NCBI RefSeq assembly: GCF_004114535.1
Contig: NZ_LBJC01000077.1
Coordinates: forward strand, 31,056-95,055
DNA from: Bradyrhizobium nanningense
GTDB taxonomy: Bacteria; Pseudomonadota; Alphaproteobacteria; Rhizobiales; Xanthobacteraceae
Direction of reading: 5' to 3'
DNA: 64,000 nt
Shown here: piece by piece, positions 8,763 to 17,828 of the stretch
Layout: each line of letters opens with the position of its first letter
How positions within the stretch are numbered: the first letter of the stretch is position 1
Translations under genes and position numbers: made by a program
The notes under the pieces: generated by a model
Databases searched by the model: none
The model's input: the letters and a program-made list of their open reading frames with translations, nothing else
What the model was told of the DNA's origin: nothing

Positions 8763-9836
8763 ATGAAAAAGTTCTCCCCGAAACATGCAGGCACGCTTGC
8801 CCTGGCGGTATCGCTGCTCGGCACAACGGCCATTATCTCGCAGGCCGCAGAGGTGAAGGATGCGACTGTTGCCTTCCTGATGCCGGATCAGGCCTCCACC
8901 CGCTACGAACAGCACGACTATCCGGGCTTTGCCGCGGAGATGAAGAAGCTCTGCGAGAGCTGCAAGGTGATCTATCAGAACGCTAGCGCCGATGCCGCGC
9001 GGCAACAACAGCAGTTCAACTCGGTCATCTCGCAGGGCGCCAAGGTGATCGTGCTCGACCCCGTCGACTCCACCGCCGCAGCCTCCCTCGTCAAGATGGC
9101 GCAGTCGCAGGGCATCAAGGTCATTGCCTATGACCGGCCGGTGCCCGACGCCAGAGTCGATTTCTACGTCTCCTTCGACAACGAAGCCATCGGCAAAGCC
9201 ATTTCCGACTCGCTTATCAAGCATCTGAAGGCCGCCAACGTCACGGCGAAGGAAGGTGAGGGCGTGCTCGAAATCAACGGGTCGCCGACCGATGCCGCTG
9301 CGGGCCTCATCAAGAAGGGCATCCACGCGGGCCTTGATAAGAGCGGCTATCCGATTCTCGCCGAATACGACACGCCGGACTGGGCGCCGCCGAAGGCGCA
9401 GCAATGGGCGAGCGGCCAGGTCACCCGCTTCGGTAAGAAGATCCTCGGTGTGGTGGCCGCCAACGACGGCACCGGCGGTGGCGCAATTGCCGCTTTCAAG
9501 GCCGCGGGCGTCGATCCGGTGCCGCCGGTGACGGGCAACGATGCGACGATCGCAGCGCTTCAGCTCATCATCGCGGGCGATCAGTACAACACGATCTCCA
9601 AGCCCAGCGAGATCGTGGCCGCTGCGGCGGCCCAGGCGGCGGTGAAGTTCCTTTCCGGCGAGACGCCCAAGGCGGAAACCACGCTCTTCAATGCGCCATC
9701 GAAGCTGTTCGTGCCGGCGGTCGTCACCCAGGAGAACCTGAAGGCGGAGATCATCGACAAGAAGATCCAGACGGCCGACCAGCTCTGCACGGGCCGCTAT
9801 GCCGCCGGCTGCAAGAAGCTCGGCATCACGCAATAA
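8763..9836 (+). CDS. Sugar ABC transporter substrate-binding protein (XylF/RbsB class)
   Basis: A 357-residue periplasmic binding protein of the type I pentose/hexose group. A cleavable Sec signal spans about residues 1-30 (MKKF start, Ala-rich core, cleavage near SQAAE). The fold signature continues with YQNASADAARQQQQFNSVISQ and VIVLDPVDSTAAA, typical of D-xylose/ribose binding proteins. Two Cys pairs (CESCK near residue 60 and C..G..C at the C-terminus) could form disulfides. The ATG at 8763 follows AGGAAAG. It is followed by a strong hairpin and then the ATPase gene. The downstream dehydrogenase and ribulokinase-like gene suggest a pentitol or pentose ligand. Confidence 0.9.
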   Translation: MKKFSPKHAGTLALAVSLLGTTAIISQAAEVKDATVAFLMPDQASTRYEQHDYPGFAAEMKKLCESCKVIYQNASADAARQQQQFNSVISQGAKVIVLDPVDSTAAASLVKMAQSQGIKVIAYDRPVPDARVDFYVSFDNEAIGKAISDSLIKHLKAANVTAKEGEGVLEINGSPTDAAAGLIKKGIHAGLDKSGYPILAEYDTPDWAPPKAQQWASGQVTRFGKKILGVVAANDGTGGGAIAAFKAAGVDPVPPVTGNDATIAALQLIIAGDQYNTISKPSEIVAAAAAQAAVKFLSGETPKAETTLFNAPSKLFVPAVVTQENLKAEIIDKKIQTADQLCTGRYAAGCKKLGITQ

Positions 9837-9839
9837 CTG

Positions 9840-9877
9840 CGTTCGTCCCGGCCGCCGCGCAGCGGCCGGGACGAACG
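9840..9877 (+). other. Perfect 16-bp intercistronic stem-loop
   Basis: CGTTCGTCCCGGCCGC at 9840-9855 is exactly complementary to 9862-9877, with a six-base loop. It begins four bases after the binding-protein stop and ends before the ATPase ribosome-binding site (GGAGGA, 9880-9885). There is no T-run. Such hairpins commonly protect upstream mRNA or attenuate read-through, so that the binding protein is made in excess over the membrane subunits. That role is inferred from position. Confidence 0.75.
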
Positions 9878-9897
9878 ACCGGAGGACGGACTGGGAC

Positions 9898-10722
9898 ATG
9901 ACCACGATCTCGGATGTCGATCACGTGCAGGGCGGTGAGCGCAAGCCGGTCTTGAGCCTTCGCGGAATTTCCAAGCATTTCGGCGCCGTGTCCGCTCTGA
10001 CCGCTGTTGATCTCGACGTGCACGCCGGCGAGGTCGTGGCGCTCGTGGGCGACAACGGTGCGGGAAAATCCACGCTGGTGAAGATCCTGGCCGGCGTGCA
10101 CCAACCGTCCTCCGGAACGATCGCCTTCGGCGGCGGCCCTGTCGTCCTGTCCGATCCGGCCACCGCACTCGGCCTCGGCATCGCGACCGTTTTCCAGGAC
10201 CTGGCGCTCTGCGAAAACCTTGATGTGGTCGCAAATATCTTCCTCGGCCGCGAGCTCAATCCCCTGCGGCTCGACGAGGTCTCCATGGAGCTCCGCGCCT
10301 GGACGCTGCTCAACGAATTGTCGGCGCGAATTCCGAGCGTGCGCGAGCCGGTTGCGTCGCTCTCCGGCGGACAGCGCCAGACCGTGGCGATCGCGCGTTC
10401 ACTGTTGACCGAACCGAAGCTCATCCTGCTCGACGAGCCGACTGCCGCGCTTGGCGTTGCCCAAACCGCCGAGGTGCTCGACCTCGTCGAGCGGGTGCGC
10501 GCCCGCGGCCTCGGCGTCATCATGATCAGTCATAACATGGAGGACGTCCGCGCCGTCGCCGACCGGATCGTGGTGCTGCGCCTCGGCCGCAACAACGGCG
10601 AATTCGAGCCCGATGCGTCGAACCAGGATCTCGTCACCGCGATCACCGGTGCGGACGAAAACTCGGTCTCGCGCCGCGCCAGCCGGCGCCGCGCCCAGCA
10701 ATCGCCGGAGCTGGGGCGATGA
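9898..10722 (+). CDS. Sugar ABC transporter ATP-binding protein, single ABC domain
   Basis: A 274-residue ATPase with Walker A GDNGAGKST, the signature LSGGQRQTVAIARSL and Walker B LILLDEPTAAL, then the switch histidine in MISHNMEDV. Most ribose/xylose-type ATPases carry two fused ABC domains of about 500 residues. This one has only one, like the FrcA type of rhizobial fructose transporters, so the active transporter should use a homodimer. The ATG at 9898 follows GGAGGA. The stop overlaps the permease start as ATGA. Confidence 0.92.
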   Translation: MTTISDVDHVQGGERKPVLSLRGISKHFGAVSALTAVDLDVHAGEVVALVGDNGAGKSTLVKILAGVHQPSSGTIAFGGGPVVLSDPATALGLGIATVFQDLALCENLDVVANIFLGRELNPLRLDEVSMELRAWTLLNELSARIPSVREPVASLSGGQRQTVAIARSLLTEPKLILLDEPTAALGVAQTAEVLDLVERVRARGLGVIMISHNMEDVRAVADRIVVLRLGRNNGEFEPDASNQDLVTAITGADENSVSRRASRRRAQQSPELGR

Positions 10723-11975
10723 CCGACGACACGCAACAGATCTCGACCGCGCGGCTGCTCGATCGCAGTGACGAGCGGGTCAGGCATGCAGACACGCTCG
10801 GCAACACAATCAGCGCCTTTGTGGACCGTGTGCGATCAGGCGACCTCGGTTCGCTGCCGGTGGTCGTCGGGCTCATCGTCATCTGCACGGCATTCGAGAG
10901 CCTCAATCCGGTTTTTCTCGCGCCGAACAATCTGGTCAATTTGCTGTTCGATTGCTCGACGGTCGGCGTGATCTCGCTCGGCATCGTCTGCATCCTGATG
11001 GTCGGCGAGATCGATCTCTCGGTCGGTTCGGTGAGCGGGTTCGCTTCGGCCCTTGTCGGCGTGCTTTGGGTCGGTCAGGATTGGCCGGTGGCGGTGGCGA
11101 TTGTCACGGCCTTGGTGCTGGGCGGCGCCATCGGCGCGCTCTATGCGTTCCTGTTCAATCGCCTGGGAATGCCGAGCTTCGTTTCGACGCTGGCTGGCCT
11201 ATTGGGGTGGCTCGGCCTGCAGCTGTATCTGCTCGGCTCCTCGGGCTCGATCAACCTTCCGTACGGATCGCCGCTGGTCAATTTCGGGCAGATGCTCGTC
11301 ATGCCGCCGATCGTGTCCTACGTGCTGGCGGCGGTCGCGAGCCTGGTGATGTTCGTGACCGGCTACCGCACGGCGGCGCGCCGGCGGCAGGCGGGGCTAT
11401 CGGCCAGTTCGCTCGGGCGCATGGTGCTGAAGGCGCTGCTGGTGACCGTCTTGCTCGAATTTGTCGTCTATTATCTCAATCTCGGGCGCGGCGTCCCCTG
11501 GATGTTCGGCCTGTTCGTGGGCTTGTGCGTGGTCATGAACTACGCGTTGACGCGGACCAAATGGGGCCGCTCGATGTCCGCGGTCGGCGGCAATCGCGAG
11601 GCGGCCCGCCGGGCCGGCATCAACGTTCGCCGGGTCTATCTATCCGCGTTCGTGCTGTGTTCCACGCTCGCAGCCGCCGGCGGCATTCTGGCCGCGGCGC
11701 GCCTGGCATCGTCGAGCCAGCAGGCCGGGACCGGGGATGTGAACCTCAACGCGATCGCCGCCGCCGTCATCGGTGGCACCAGCCTGTTCGGCGGCCGCGG
11801 CAGCGCCTATTCCGCACTGCTCGGCGTTATCGTCATCCAGTCGATCGCGAGCGGCCTCACGTTGCTCGATCTCTCCTCGTCGCTACGGTACATGATTACG
11901 GGCGCGGTCCTTGCCATTGCGGTCATCGTCGATTCGCTGGCACGGCGCTCACGCCTTTCCCATGGCCGAGCTTGA
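10719..11975 (+). CDS. Sugar ABC transporter permease (XylH/RbsC class)
   Basis: A 418-residue inner-membrane permease of the BPD_transp_2 family with about ten or more hydrophobic segments. The family loop GEIDLSVGSVSGF appears near residue 95, and NREAARRAGINVRR, the cytoplasmic coupling segment, near residue 295. The long insert around residues 205-245 and the overall length resemble D-xylose permeases rather than the roughly 320-residue ribose permeases. The start overlaps the ATPase stop by 4 bases. Together with the two preceding genes it makes a complete importer. Confidence 0.92.
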   Translation: MTDDTQQISTARLLDRSDERVRHADTLGNTISAFVDRVRSGDLGSLPVVVGLIVICTAFESLNPVFLAPNNLVNLLFDCSTVGVISLGIVCILMVGEIDLSVGSVSGFASALVGVLWVGQDWPVAVAIVTALVLGGAIGALYAFLFNRLGMPSFVSTLAGLLGWLGLQLYLLGSSGSINLPYGSPLVNFGQMLVMPPIVSYVLAAVASLVMFVTGYRTAARRRQAGLSASSLGRMVLKALLVTVLLEFVVYYLNLGRGVPWMFGLFVGLCVVMNYALTRTKWGRSMSAVGGNREAARRAGINVRRVYLSAFVLCSTLAAAGGILAAARLASSSQQAGTGDVNLNAIAAAVIGGTSLFGGRGSAYSALLGVIVIQSIASGLTLLDLSSSLRYMITGAVLAIAVIVDSLARRSRLSHGRA

Positions 11976-12002
11976 AGAACGCGAACAAGAAAAGGACAAG
12001 CC

Positions 12003-12731
12003 TTGGCCCAGGAACTTGCAGGAAAAGTTGCCGCGATCACTGGCGCCGCATCGGGCATCGGTCTCGAATGCGCCAGAATATTGATCGGCGCGGGCGCGCG
12101 GGTGGTGCTGATCGATCGGGCGGAGGAAGCGCTGAGCAAGGCCAGCGTCGAGCTCGGCGACCAGGCGATTCCGTTACGCATCGACCTCACAGATCCCCTG
12201 AGCATGCATGCCATGATGCCGCAGCTGCTAGAGAAGGCGGGGCAGCTGGACATCTTTCATGCCAACGCCGGCGCCTATGTCGGCGGCGAGGTGCTCGGCG
12301 GCGATCCCGACGCCTGGGACCGCATGCTCAATTTGAACATCAATGCAATGTTTCGGTCGATCCATGCGGTGTTGCCGCACATGGTCGAACGCAAGAGCGG
12401 CGACATCATCGTCACCAGCTCGATCGCAGGTCTCGTCCCCGTGGTCTGGGAGCCGATCTATACGGCGTCCAAGCACGCCGTGCAGGCTTTCGTGCATACG
12501 CTGCGCCGTCAGGTCGCCAAGCACGGCTTGCGCGTCGGCGCCGTTGCGCCGGGTCCGGTCGTGACCGCGTTGATCAAAGACTGGCCGAAAGCGAAGGTCG
12601 AGGAGGAGATGGCGGCCGGCGGCCTGATGCAGCCGGTGGAAGTCGCAGAGGCCGTGCTCTTCATGCTGACGCGTCCGAGGAACGTCACCATCCGCGACCT
12701 CGTCATTCTGCCGCAGAGCAACGATCTCTAG
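12003..12731 (+). CDS. Short-chain dehydrogenase/reductase, probable polyol dehydrogenase
   Basis: A 242-residue classical SDR. The cofactor motif TGAASGIG is at residues 13-20, NAG at 88-90, and the catalytic set Ser140, Tyr153, Lys157 is intact (YTASK). An acidic Asp38 after the second beta strand favours NAD over NADP. The likely start is TTG at 12003, matching the normal SDR N-terminus; no ATG is near. It sits between the sugar permease and an FGGY kinase. I infer that it oxidises the imported pentitol, for example ribitol, to a ketopentose that the kinase then phosphorylates. Confidence 0.88.
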   Translation: MAQELAGKVAAITGAASGIGLECARILIGAGARVVLIDRAEEALSKASVELGDQAIPLRIDLTDPLSMHAMMPQLLEKAGQLDIFHANAGAYVGGEVLGGDPDAWDRMLNLNINAMFRSIHAVLPHMVERKSGDIIVTSSIAGLVPVVWEPIYTASKHAVQAFVHTLRRQVAKHGLRVGAVAPGPVVTALIKDWPKAKVEEEMAAGGLMQPVEVAEAVLFMLTRPRNVTIRDLVILPQSNDL

Positions 12732-12753
12732 CATTCTCCGACCGGCGATCCAG

Positions 12754-14379
12754 ATGACCAAGCAATCCGACGAGCGCCATTTTCTCGGCATCGATGTCGG
12801 CACCGGCAGCGCACGGGCCGGCGTGTTCGACTGCTCCGGCAATCTCCTTGGGAGTGACAGCGCACCCATCGCACTTTGGCGAGAGGCCGGCGACGTCGTC
12901 GAGCACGCGAGCGAGGATATCTGGCGTGCCGTGTGCCGCGGCGTGCGCGGCGCGGTGGCGCAGGCCGGCATCGCGCCCGACAGCATCGCCGGCATCGGCT
13001 TCGACGCGACCTGCTCGCTGGTGGTACTGGGCGAGGGCGGCGCGCCGCTACCCGTCGGACCGTCCGGCGATCTTTCGCGCAACGTCATCGTATGGATGGA
13101 TCACCGCGCCGCCGATCAGGCGCGCCGGATCAATCAGACGGGCGAAAAAGTTCTCGACTATGTCGGCGGAACGATCTCACCCGAGATGGAGACGCCGAAA
13201 CTGTTGTGGCTCGCCGAAAACATGCCAGACACGTTCTCCCGTGCATGGCAGTTCATGGACTTGACCGACTTTCTCACCTGGCGTGCGACGGGGAGCCTGT
13301 CCCGCTCCATCTGCACCGTGACCTGCAAGTGGACCTATCTGGGCCACGAAAATCGTTGGGACGACCAATTCTTCCGCAAGGTCGGCCTCGGCACGCTGGC
13401 GGACGAGCAGTTTCGCAGGATCGGCACCGAGATCGTGCCCGGCGGAACGAGGCTGGCGGCGGGTCTGACGGCGGACGCCGCGGCCGATCTCGGCCTCACC
13501 GCGGGTACGGCGGTTGCCGCCGGCCTCATCGACGCCCATGCCGGCGGCGTCGGCACGGTGGGCGCGCGCGGCACCGCGGGCACGGTGCTGACGCGCATGG
13601 CCTATGTGTTCGGGACGTCCGCCTGTACCATGACGACCACGTCGGCTCCGTCCTTCGTCCCCGGCGTGTGGGGACCCTATTTCTCCGCCATGGTGCCCGG
13701 GCTCTGGCTCAATGAAGGCGGGCAGTCCGCCGCAGGCGCCGCCATCGAGCATCTGTTGCAGATGCATCCGCATTCCGCGCAAGCGACCCAGGCTGCGCGC
13801 CAGAAGCAGCAGTCGCTTGCCGATTGGCTGGCCTCGGAAACCGAATCCCGCGGCGGTGCCGAAATGATTCCGCAATTGATCGGCGAGGTTCATGTCGTCC
13901 CCGAATTTCTCGGCAATCGCGCCCCGTTCGCGGATCCTGACGCGCGTGCGCTGATCGCCGGGCTCGATATGCGCTCGGATCTGGACAGTCTGCTGGCGCT
14001 TTATCTTGCCGGGCTGTGCGGCCTCGGCTGCGGTGCGAGGCAGATCGTTCGCGCGCAGCAGGACAAGGGCATTGCCGTCGATACGATCGTGGTCAGCGGT
14101 GGCGCCGCAAGGAGTCCCCTCGTGCGGCAAGTCCTCGCCGATATGACGGGCCTGACGGTCGCTGCGTCGGCATCCCCGGAGGCCGTCCTGCTCGGCTCCG
14201 CGATGCTTGGATCGGTGGCCTCCGGCGACCATGCCGATCTCGGCGAGGCGATGCAGGCGATGTCGGTCTTGGGAGAGATATCTCGACCCCAGGCCGCTCT
14301 CGCAGACTGGGCCGATCGGCGTTTTGGAGCCTTCGAGGCTCTGCAGAAGGTCGGTCGCACCATCAGAAGCGCGTCGTAG
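12754..14379 (+). CDS. FGGY-family carbohydrate kinase, probable D-ribulokinase
   Basis: A 541-residue kinase with the actin-like N-terminal phosphate loop GIDVGTGSARAGVFD at residues 12-26. A C-terminal ATP-site segment VSGGAARSPLVRQVLADM is also present. The segment ATCSLV at residues 85-90 matches the TCSLV motif reported for the FGGY/Ydr109c D-ribulokinase subgroup. Length fits that subgroup (about 540) rather than xylulokinases (about 490). It follows the dehydrogenase by 22 bases. The product would be D-ribulose 5-phosphate, entering the pentose phosphate or Calvin cycle. Substrate assignment is inferred from motif and neighbours. Confidence 0.88.
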   Translation: MTKQSDERHFLGIDVGTGSARAGVFDCSGNLLGSDSAPIALWREAGDVVEHASEDIWRAVCRGVRGAVAQAGIAPDSIAGIGFDATCSLVVLGEGGAPLPVGPSGDLSRNVIVWMDHRAADQARRINQTGEKVLDYVGGTISPEMETPKLLWLAENMPDTFSRAWQFMDLTDFLTWRATGSLSRSICTVTCKWTYLGHENRWDDQFFRKVGLGTLADEQFRRIGTEIVPGGTRLAAGLTADAAADLGLTAGTAVAAGLIDAHAGGVGTVGARGTAGTVLTRMAYVFGTSACTMTTTSAPSFVPGVWGPYFSAMVPGLWLNEGGQSAAGAAIEHLLQMHPHSAQATQAARQKQQSLADWLASETESRGGAEMIPQLIGEVHVVPEFLGNRAPFADPDARALIAGLDMRSDLDSLLALYLAGLCGLGCGARQIVRAQQDKGIAVDTIVVSGGAARSPLVRQVLADMTGLTVAASASPEAVLLGSAMLGSVASGDHADLGEAMQAMSVLGEISRPQAALADWADRRFGAFEALQKVGRTIRSAS

Positions 14380-14463
14380 CCCCACTGCCAACTGGGCCCG
14401 ACGTGCCCGGGCCCGGCTGCCTACGCGGAAGAGGGCGTTCGACCCCCCTTTCATCATATCGAC

Positions 14464-14493
14464 ACATATGTCATGATAAAAATACAAATGTAT
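14464..14493 (+). promoter_or_regulatory. Tandem palindromic operator upstream of the Ugp-like operon
   Basis: ACATATGT (14464-14471) lies inside a wider dyad, TATC-N3-ACATATGT-N3-GATA. A second dyad ATACAAATGTAT occupies 14482-14493. The centres are exactly 20 bp apart, two helical turns. A TATAGGC element follows directly at 14491-14497. The same arrangement is found at 21241-21270, so a shared regulator, probably the SorC protein encoded at 20214, is inferred. Confidence 0.65.
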
Positions 14494-14496
14494 AGG

Positions 14497-14514
14497 CCGG
14501 GCCTTTTTGCCCGG
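14497..14514 (+). other. Short leader hairpin before the binding-protein gene
   Basis: CCGGGC (14497-14502) pairs with GCCCGG (14509-14514) around a CTTTTT loop. It lies immediately upstream of the GAGGGAGGG ribosome-binding site (14516-14524). It may stabilise the leader or tune initiation; no stronger claim is supported. Confidence 0.45.
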
Positions 14515-14529
14515 TGAGGGAGGGTGGCC

Positions 14530-15861
14530 ATGGGTAGGAAAGTCGCATTCATTGCGGCCTCGTTCGGCGCGTTGGCATTGGTTGGTCCGGCTCAGGCGCG
14601 GGTCGAGGTCCAGTGGTGGCACGCCATGAGTAGCGTCCTCGGCGACAAGCTCAATGAGCTGGTCGAGAAGTTCAACACGTCGCAGGACAAGTACACGGTC
14701 GTCGCGGTCGCCAAGGGCAATTATGACGAGGTGACCAACGGGGTGATCGCCGCCTACCGTGCCAAGCGGCCGCCGGAAATGGTGCAGATCGCCGAGCGCG
14801 GTTATATGACGATGCTGCTGTCAGGGGCCATTGTCCCCGTGCAGGATTTGGTGGAGCAGAAGGGTTACAAGATCGATTTCCTGGACTTCATTAAGCCGGT
14901 GGCAAGCTTCTGGAGCTACAAGGGCCGGATGTCGGCGATGCCCTTCAACTCGTCGACGCCGATCTTCTGGTACAACAAGGATCACTTCCAGAAGGCCGGT
15001 TTCGATAAGCCGGCCGAGACCTGGCAGGAGTTGGAGAAGCAGCTCTACGCCATCAAGTCCAAGGGAATCAGCGAGTGCGGCACGGTGCTGCCCGGCGATT
15101 TCTACTGGAGCCTGCTCGAGAACTACAGCGCCATCAACAACCAGCCTTATGGGACGCTCGCGAACGGCTTCGACGGGCTCGGCACCGAGTTCGTCTACAA
15201 TAAGACGAAGGTGGTCTCGCAAGTCGCGCGGCTGAAGAAATGGCTCGATGACGGGGTGATGCAGATCGCAGGCCAGGGCTTCAGTCCCGAACAATTGTTC
15301 ACCTCGGGGCGGTGCTCGACCTTCGTCAATTCGACCGCGTCGCACGGCAACATCGAGCGCAATGCGACCATCAATTGGAGCGCCACCTTCCTGCCGCACG
15401 AGAGCGACATCAATCCGCCTTTCAACAGCACCATCGGGGGCGGGGCCATCTGGGTTATGAAGGGTCACACGCCGGAGCGATACGAGGCCGTCGCGGCCTT
15501 CCTGGATTTCGTCGCGCAGCCGGAAACCCAGGTCTGGTGGCACGGCGCAACCGGCTACGTTCCGGCCACCAACCGCGCCTATGCGCTCGCGCGGGAGCGG
15601 GGCTATTACAAGGATCATCCGACCAGGGAGATCGCGGTGCTGCAGCTCTCGCGTGGCACGCCGAACGAGAACTCGCGCGGCTTCCGCTTCGGCAACTTCG
15701 TGCAGACGATGCTGGCCCAACGCCAGGAGGTCGAGGCGGTATTTGCCGGTCAGAAGCAGCCGCAGCAGGCCATGGATGACGCAGTCAAGCGGGGTAACGA
15801 GATCCTGCGGCAGTTCGAAAAGCTGAATGCCGGGAAGACTCCGGAAACCGAGCGTCCATGA
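14530..15861 (+). CDS. Extracellular solute-binding protein family 1, UgpB-like
   Basis: A 443-residue periplasmic binding protein. The signal peptide covers about 23 residues (MGRKV start, cleavage after AQA). The mature N-terminus VEVQWWHAM resembles UgpB, the sn-glycerol-3-phosphate / glycerophosphodiester receptor. Length is close to E. coli UgpB (438), and the domain order is that of family 1 binding proteins. I chose ATG 14530 over the GTG six bases earlier because GAGGGAGGG is optimally spaced. Two UgpA/UgpE-type permeases and a UgpQ-type phosphodiesterase follow, but no ATPase gene is present. Confidence 0.9.
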   Translation: MGRKVAFIAASFGALALVGPAQARVEVQWWHAMSSVLGDKLNELVEKFNTSQDKYTVVAVAKGNYDEVTNGVIAAYRAKRPPEMVQIAERGYMTMLLSGAIVPVQDLVEQKGYKIDFLDFIKPVASFWSYKGRMSAMPFNSSTPIFWYNKDHFQKAGFDKPAETWQELEKQLYAIKSKGISECGTVLPGDFYWSLLENYSAINNQPYGTLANGFDGLGTEFVYNKTKVVSQVARLKKWLDDGVMQIAGQGFSPEQLFTSGRCSTFVNSTASHGNIERNATINWSATFLPHESDINPPFNSTIGGGAIWVMKGHTPERYEAVAAFLDFVAQPETQVWWHGATGYVPATNRAYALARERGYYKDHPTREIAVLQLSRGTPNENSRGFRFGNFVQTMLAQRQEVEAVFAGQKQPQQAMDDAVKRGNEILRQFEKLNAGKTPETERP

Positions 15862-16895
15862 CGTTGCGCCTGTCCATCCCGTGGCGCGAGCCACGCGCAC
15901 CCGTGCTGCAGCGAAGGCACGGGCGTGGTGGGTCCAAGGCCGTGCCGGCGGCAGCCGCCGGCACCTCGCGTCAGTCGGGGAGGGCGCGGCCGCGTGAGGA
16001 GGTCGGGCTGAAGCGCGCCAATTTCGGCGACGGTCCCGGCCTGCCGACGCTGCTGTTGCTGCCTCAATTGCTGATCCTGCTGTTCTTCTTCTTCATTCCG
16101 TCGCTGCGGGCGCTGATGCAGTCCGTTCTGCTCAGCGATCCCTTCGGGACCAGCGTCCAATTCGTTTGGTTCGAAAATTTCAGGTCGCTGCTGGCGAGCA
16201 GCGACTACCGCCAATCAATCGCGGTGACGTTCTGGTTCACGGTGGCGCAGAACGTGCTCACGTTGGGCAGCGCGCTGGTGCTGGCCTTTGCCACCGACCG
16301 GATCGTGCGCGGCCGTTCGGCCTATCGCACCATCATCCTGCTGCCCTATGCCATTGCGCCCGCGATCGCCGGCATTCTGTGGGCTTTCTTGTTCAATCCG
16401 GCGGTCGGCCCGCTCGCGCAGGTGCTGCACGGACTCGGTATTGCCTGGGACCCCAACCTCAATCCGACCGATGCGCTGATCCTGGTGACGCTGGCCGCCT
16501 CGTGGAAGCACATCTGCTACGACTATATCTTCCTGGTGGTAGGCTTGCTCGCAGTGCCGGTGTCGTTGATGGAGGCGGCTGCCGTGGATGGCGCGGGACC
16601 GATCCGCCGCTTCGTTTCGATCGCGCTGCCGATGCTCGGGCCCACCATCTTTTTCCTCACGGTGATGAACTTCATCTATGGTTTCTTCGAAACCTTCGCC
16701 ATCATCGATGCCGTGACCAAAGGCGGACCCGCCGGCGCAACCAACATTCTGGTCTACAAGGTCTTCGTCGACGGCTTCGTCAATCTCGATCTCGGCTCTT
16801 CGGCCGCACAGTCGGTTCTCTTGATGAGCTTTGCGCTGATCTGCACGCTGCTGCAATTCCGCTACTTCGACCGCAAGGTCAACTACGGGGTCTAG
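15858..16895 (+). CDS. ABC transporter permease, UgpA-like
   Basis: Up to 345 residues; the conserved region starts around residue 58 with a hydrophobic segment. The EAA loop that contacts the ATPase is EAAAVDGAGPIRRFVSIALP. The family is normally 290-300 residues, so the basic, low-complexity N-terminal roughly 50 residues are either an extension or an over-long start. The ATG at 15858 overlaps the upstream stop as ATGA, which supports it. This membrane subunit pairs with the next gene. Confidence 0.88.
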   Translation: MTLRLSIPWREPRAPVLQRRHGRGGSKAVPAAAAGTSRQSGRARPREEVGLKRANFGDGPGLPTLLLLPQLLILLFFFFIPSLRALMQSVLLSDPFGTSVQFVWFENFRSLLASSDYRQSIAVTFWFTVAQNVLTLGSALVLAFATDRIVRGRSAYRTIILLPYAIAPAIAGILWAFLFNPAVGPLAQVLHGLGIAWDPNLNPTDALILVTLAASWKHICYDYIFLVVGLLAVPVSLMEAAAVDGAGPIRRFVSIALPMLGPTIFFLTVMNFIYGFFETFAIIDAVTKGGPAGATNILVYKVFVDGFVNLDLGSSAAQSVLLMSFALICTLLQFRYFDRKVNYGV

Positions 16896-16898
16896 CGC

Positions 16899-17819
16899 AT
16901 GGTGGAACGCTCACCGGTCCTCAACATGCTCTGCCACGCGATCCTGATCGCGGGCGCACTGACGGTCTGCATACCCTTGTATTTCGCCTTCGTGGCCGGC
17001 TCGCTCACGGTGGCTGAGGTGCAGAAGGTGCCGTTGCCATGGCTGCCGGGAAGCCAGTTCTTCGACAATCTGCAGCTGGCCTGGAGCAAAGGCAATTTCA
17101 GCCGCACCTTCGCCAACTCGGTTATCGTGGCACTCGGCATCACCGCCGGCAAGATCGCGGTATCCCTGCTCTCGGCCTTCGCCATCACCTACTTCCGGTT
17201 TCGCTACAGGATGCTCGCATTCTGGCTCATCTTCATGTCGCTGATGCTGCCGATCGAGGTCCGGATCGTGCCGACCTTCGAAGCCGTGGCAAATGCGGCG
17301 TTGCCCCTGCAATGGCTCCTGGACACGTTGCATGTCGCAGATCTCTGGCGCTGGATCAGCGGGCACGAGGTCGCGATCGCCCTGGAATGGAACATGGTCA
17401 ACACCTATCCCGGGTTGATTCTGCCGCTGATCGCCTCAGCCACAGCCACCTTCCTCTTTCGCCAGTTCTTCCTGACCATCCCGGAGGAGCTGTGCGAGGC
17501 GGCCAGGCTGGACGGCGCCTCGCCACTGCACTTCTTCTGGAGCATCCTGCTGCCGCTGTCCGTCCCGAACATGGTGGCGCTCGCCATCATCCTGTTCCTG
17601 TTCGGCTGGAATCAGTATCTCTGGCCATTGCTGTTCACGACCGATAAGGACATGGCGACGGCGGTTATTGCGTTGAAGGGCCTGATTCCCCGCTCCGACA
17701 GCGAGCCGGCCTGGAATATCGCCATGAGCGGCGCGCTGCTCACGATGCTGCCGCCGGTGTTGGTCGTCCTGCTGTTGCAACGCTGGTTCATCAAGGGTCT
17801 TGTCGACAGCAGCAAATAG
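16899..17819 (+). CDS. ABC transporter permease, UgpE-like
   Basis: A 306-residue permease of the MalG/UgpE type with about six membrane segments. The EAA loop is CEAARLDGASPLHFFWSI. The region after residue 225 (FGWNQYLWPLL) is characteristic of UgpE. It starts three bases after the stop of the UgpA-like gene. With that gene it would form the membrane channel; the energising ATPase must come from elsewhere. Confidence 0.9.
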   Translation: MVERSPVLNMLCHAILIAGALTVCIPLYFAFVAGSLTVAEVQKVPLPWLPGSQFFDNLQLAWSKGNFSRTFANSVIVALGITAGKIAVSLLSAFAITYFRFRYRMLAFWLIFMSLMLPIEVRIVPTFEAVANAALPLQWLLDTLHVADLWRWISGHEVAIALEWNMVNTYPGLILPLIASATATFLFRQFFLTIPEELCEAARLDGASPLHFFWSILLPLSVPNMVALAIILFLFGWNQYLWPLLFTTDKDMATAVIALKGLIPRSDSEPAWNIAMSGALLTMLPPVLVVLLLQRWFIKGLVDSSK

Positions 17820-17828
17820 GAATTGATT

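Noticed and set aside
10952..12757. 601-codon plus-strand frame across the sugar permease and SDR genes
   Set aside because: Arg/Ala/Gly-rich nonsense in the alternate frame of two well-supported genes.
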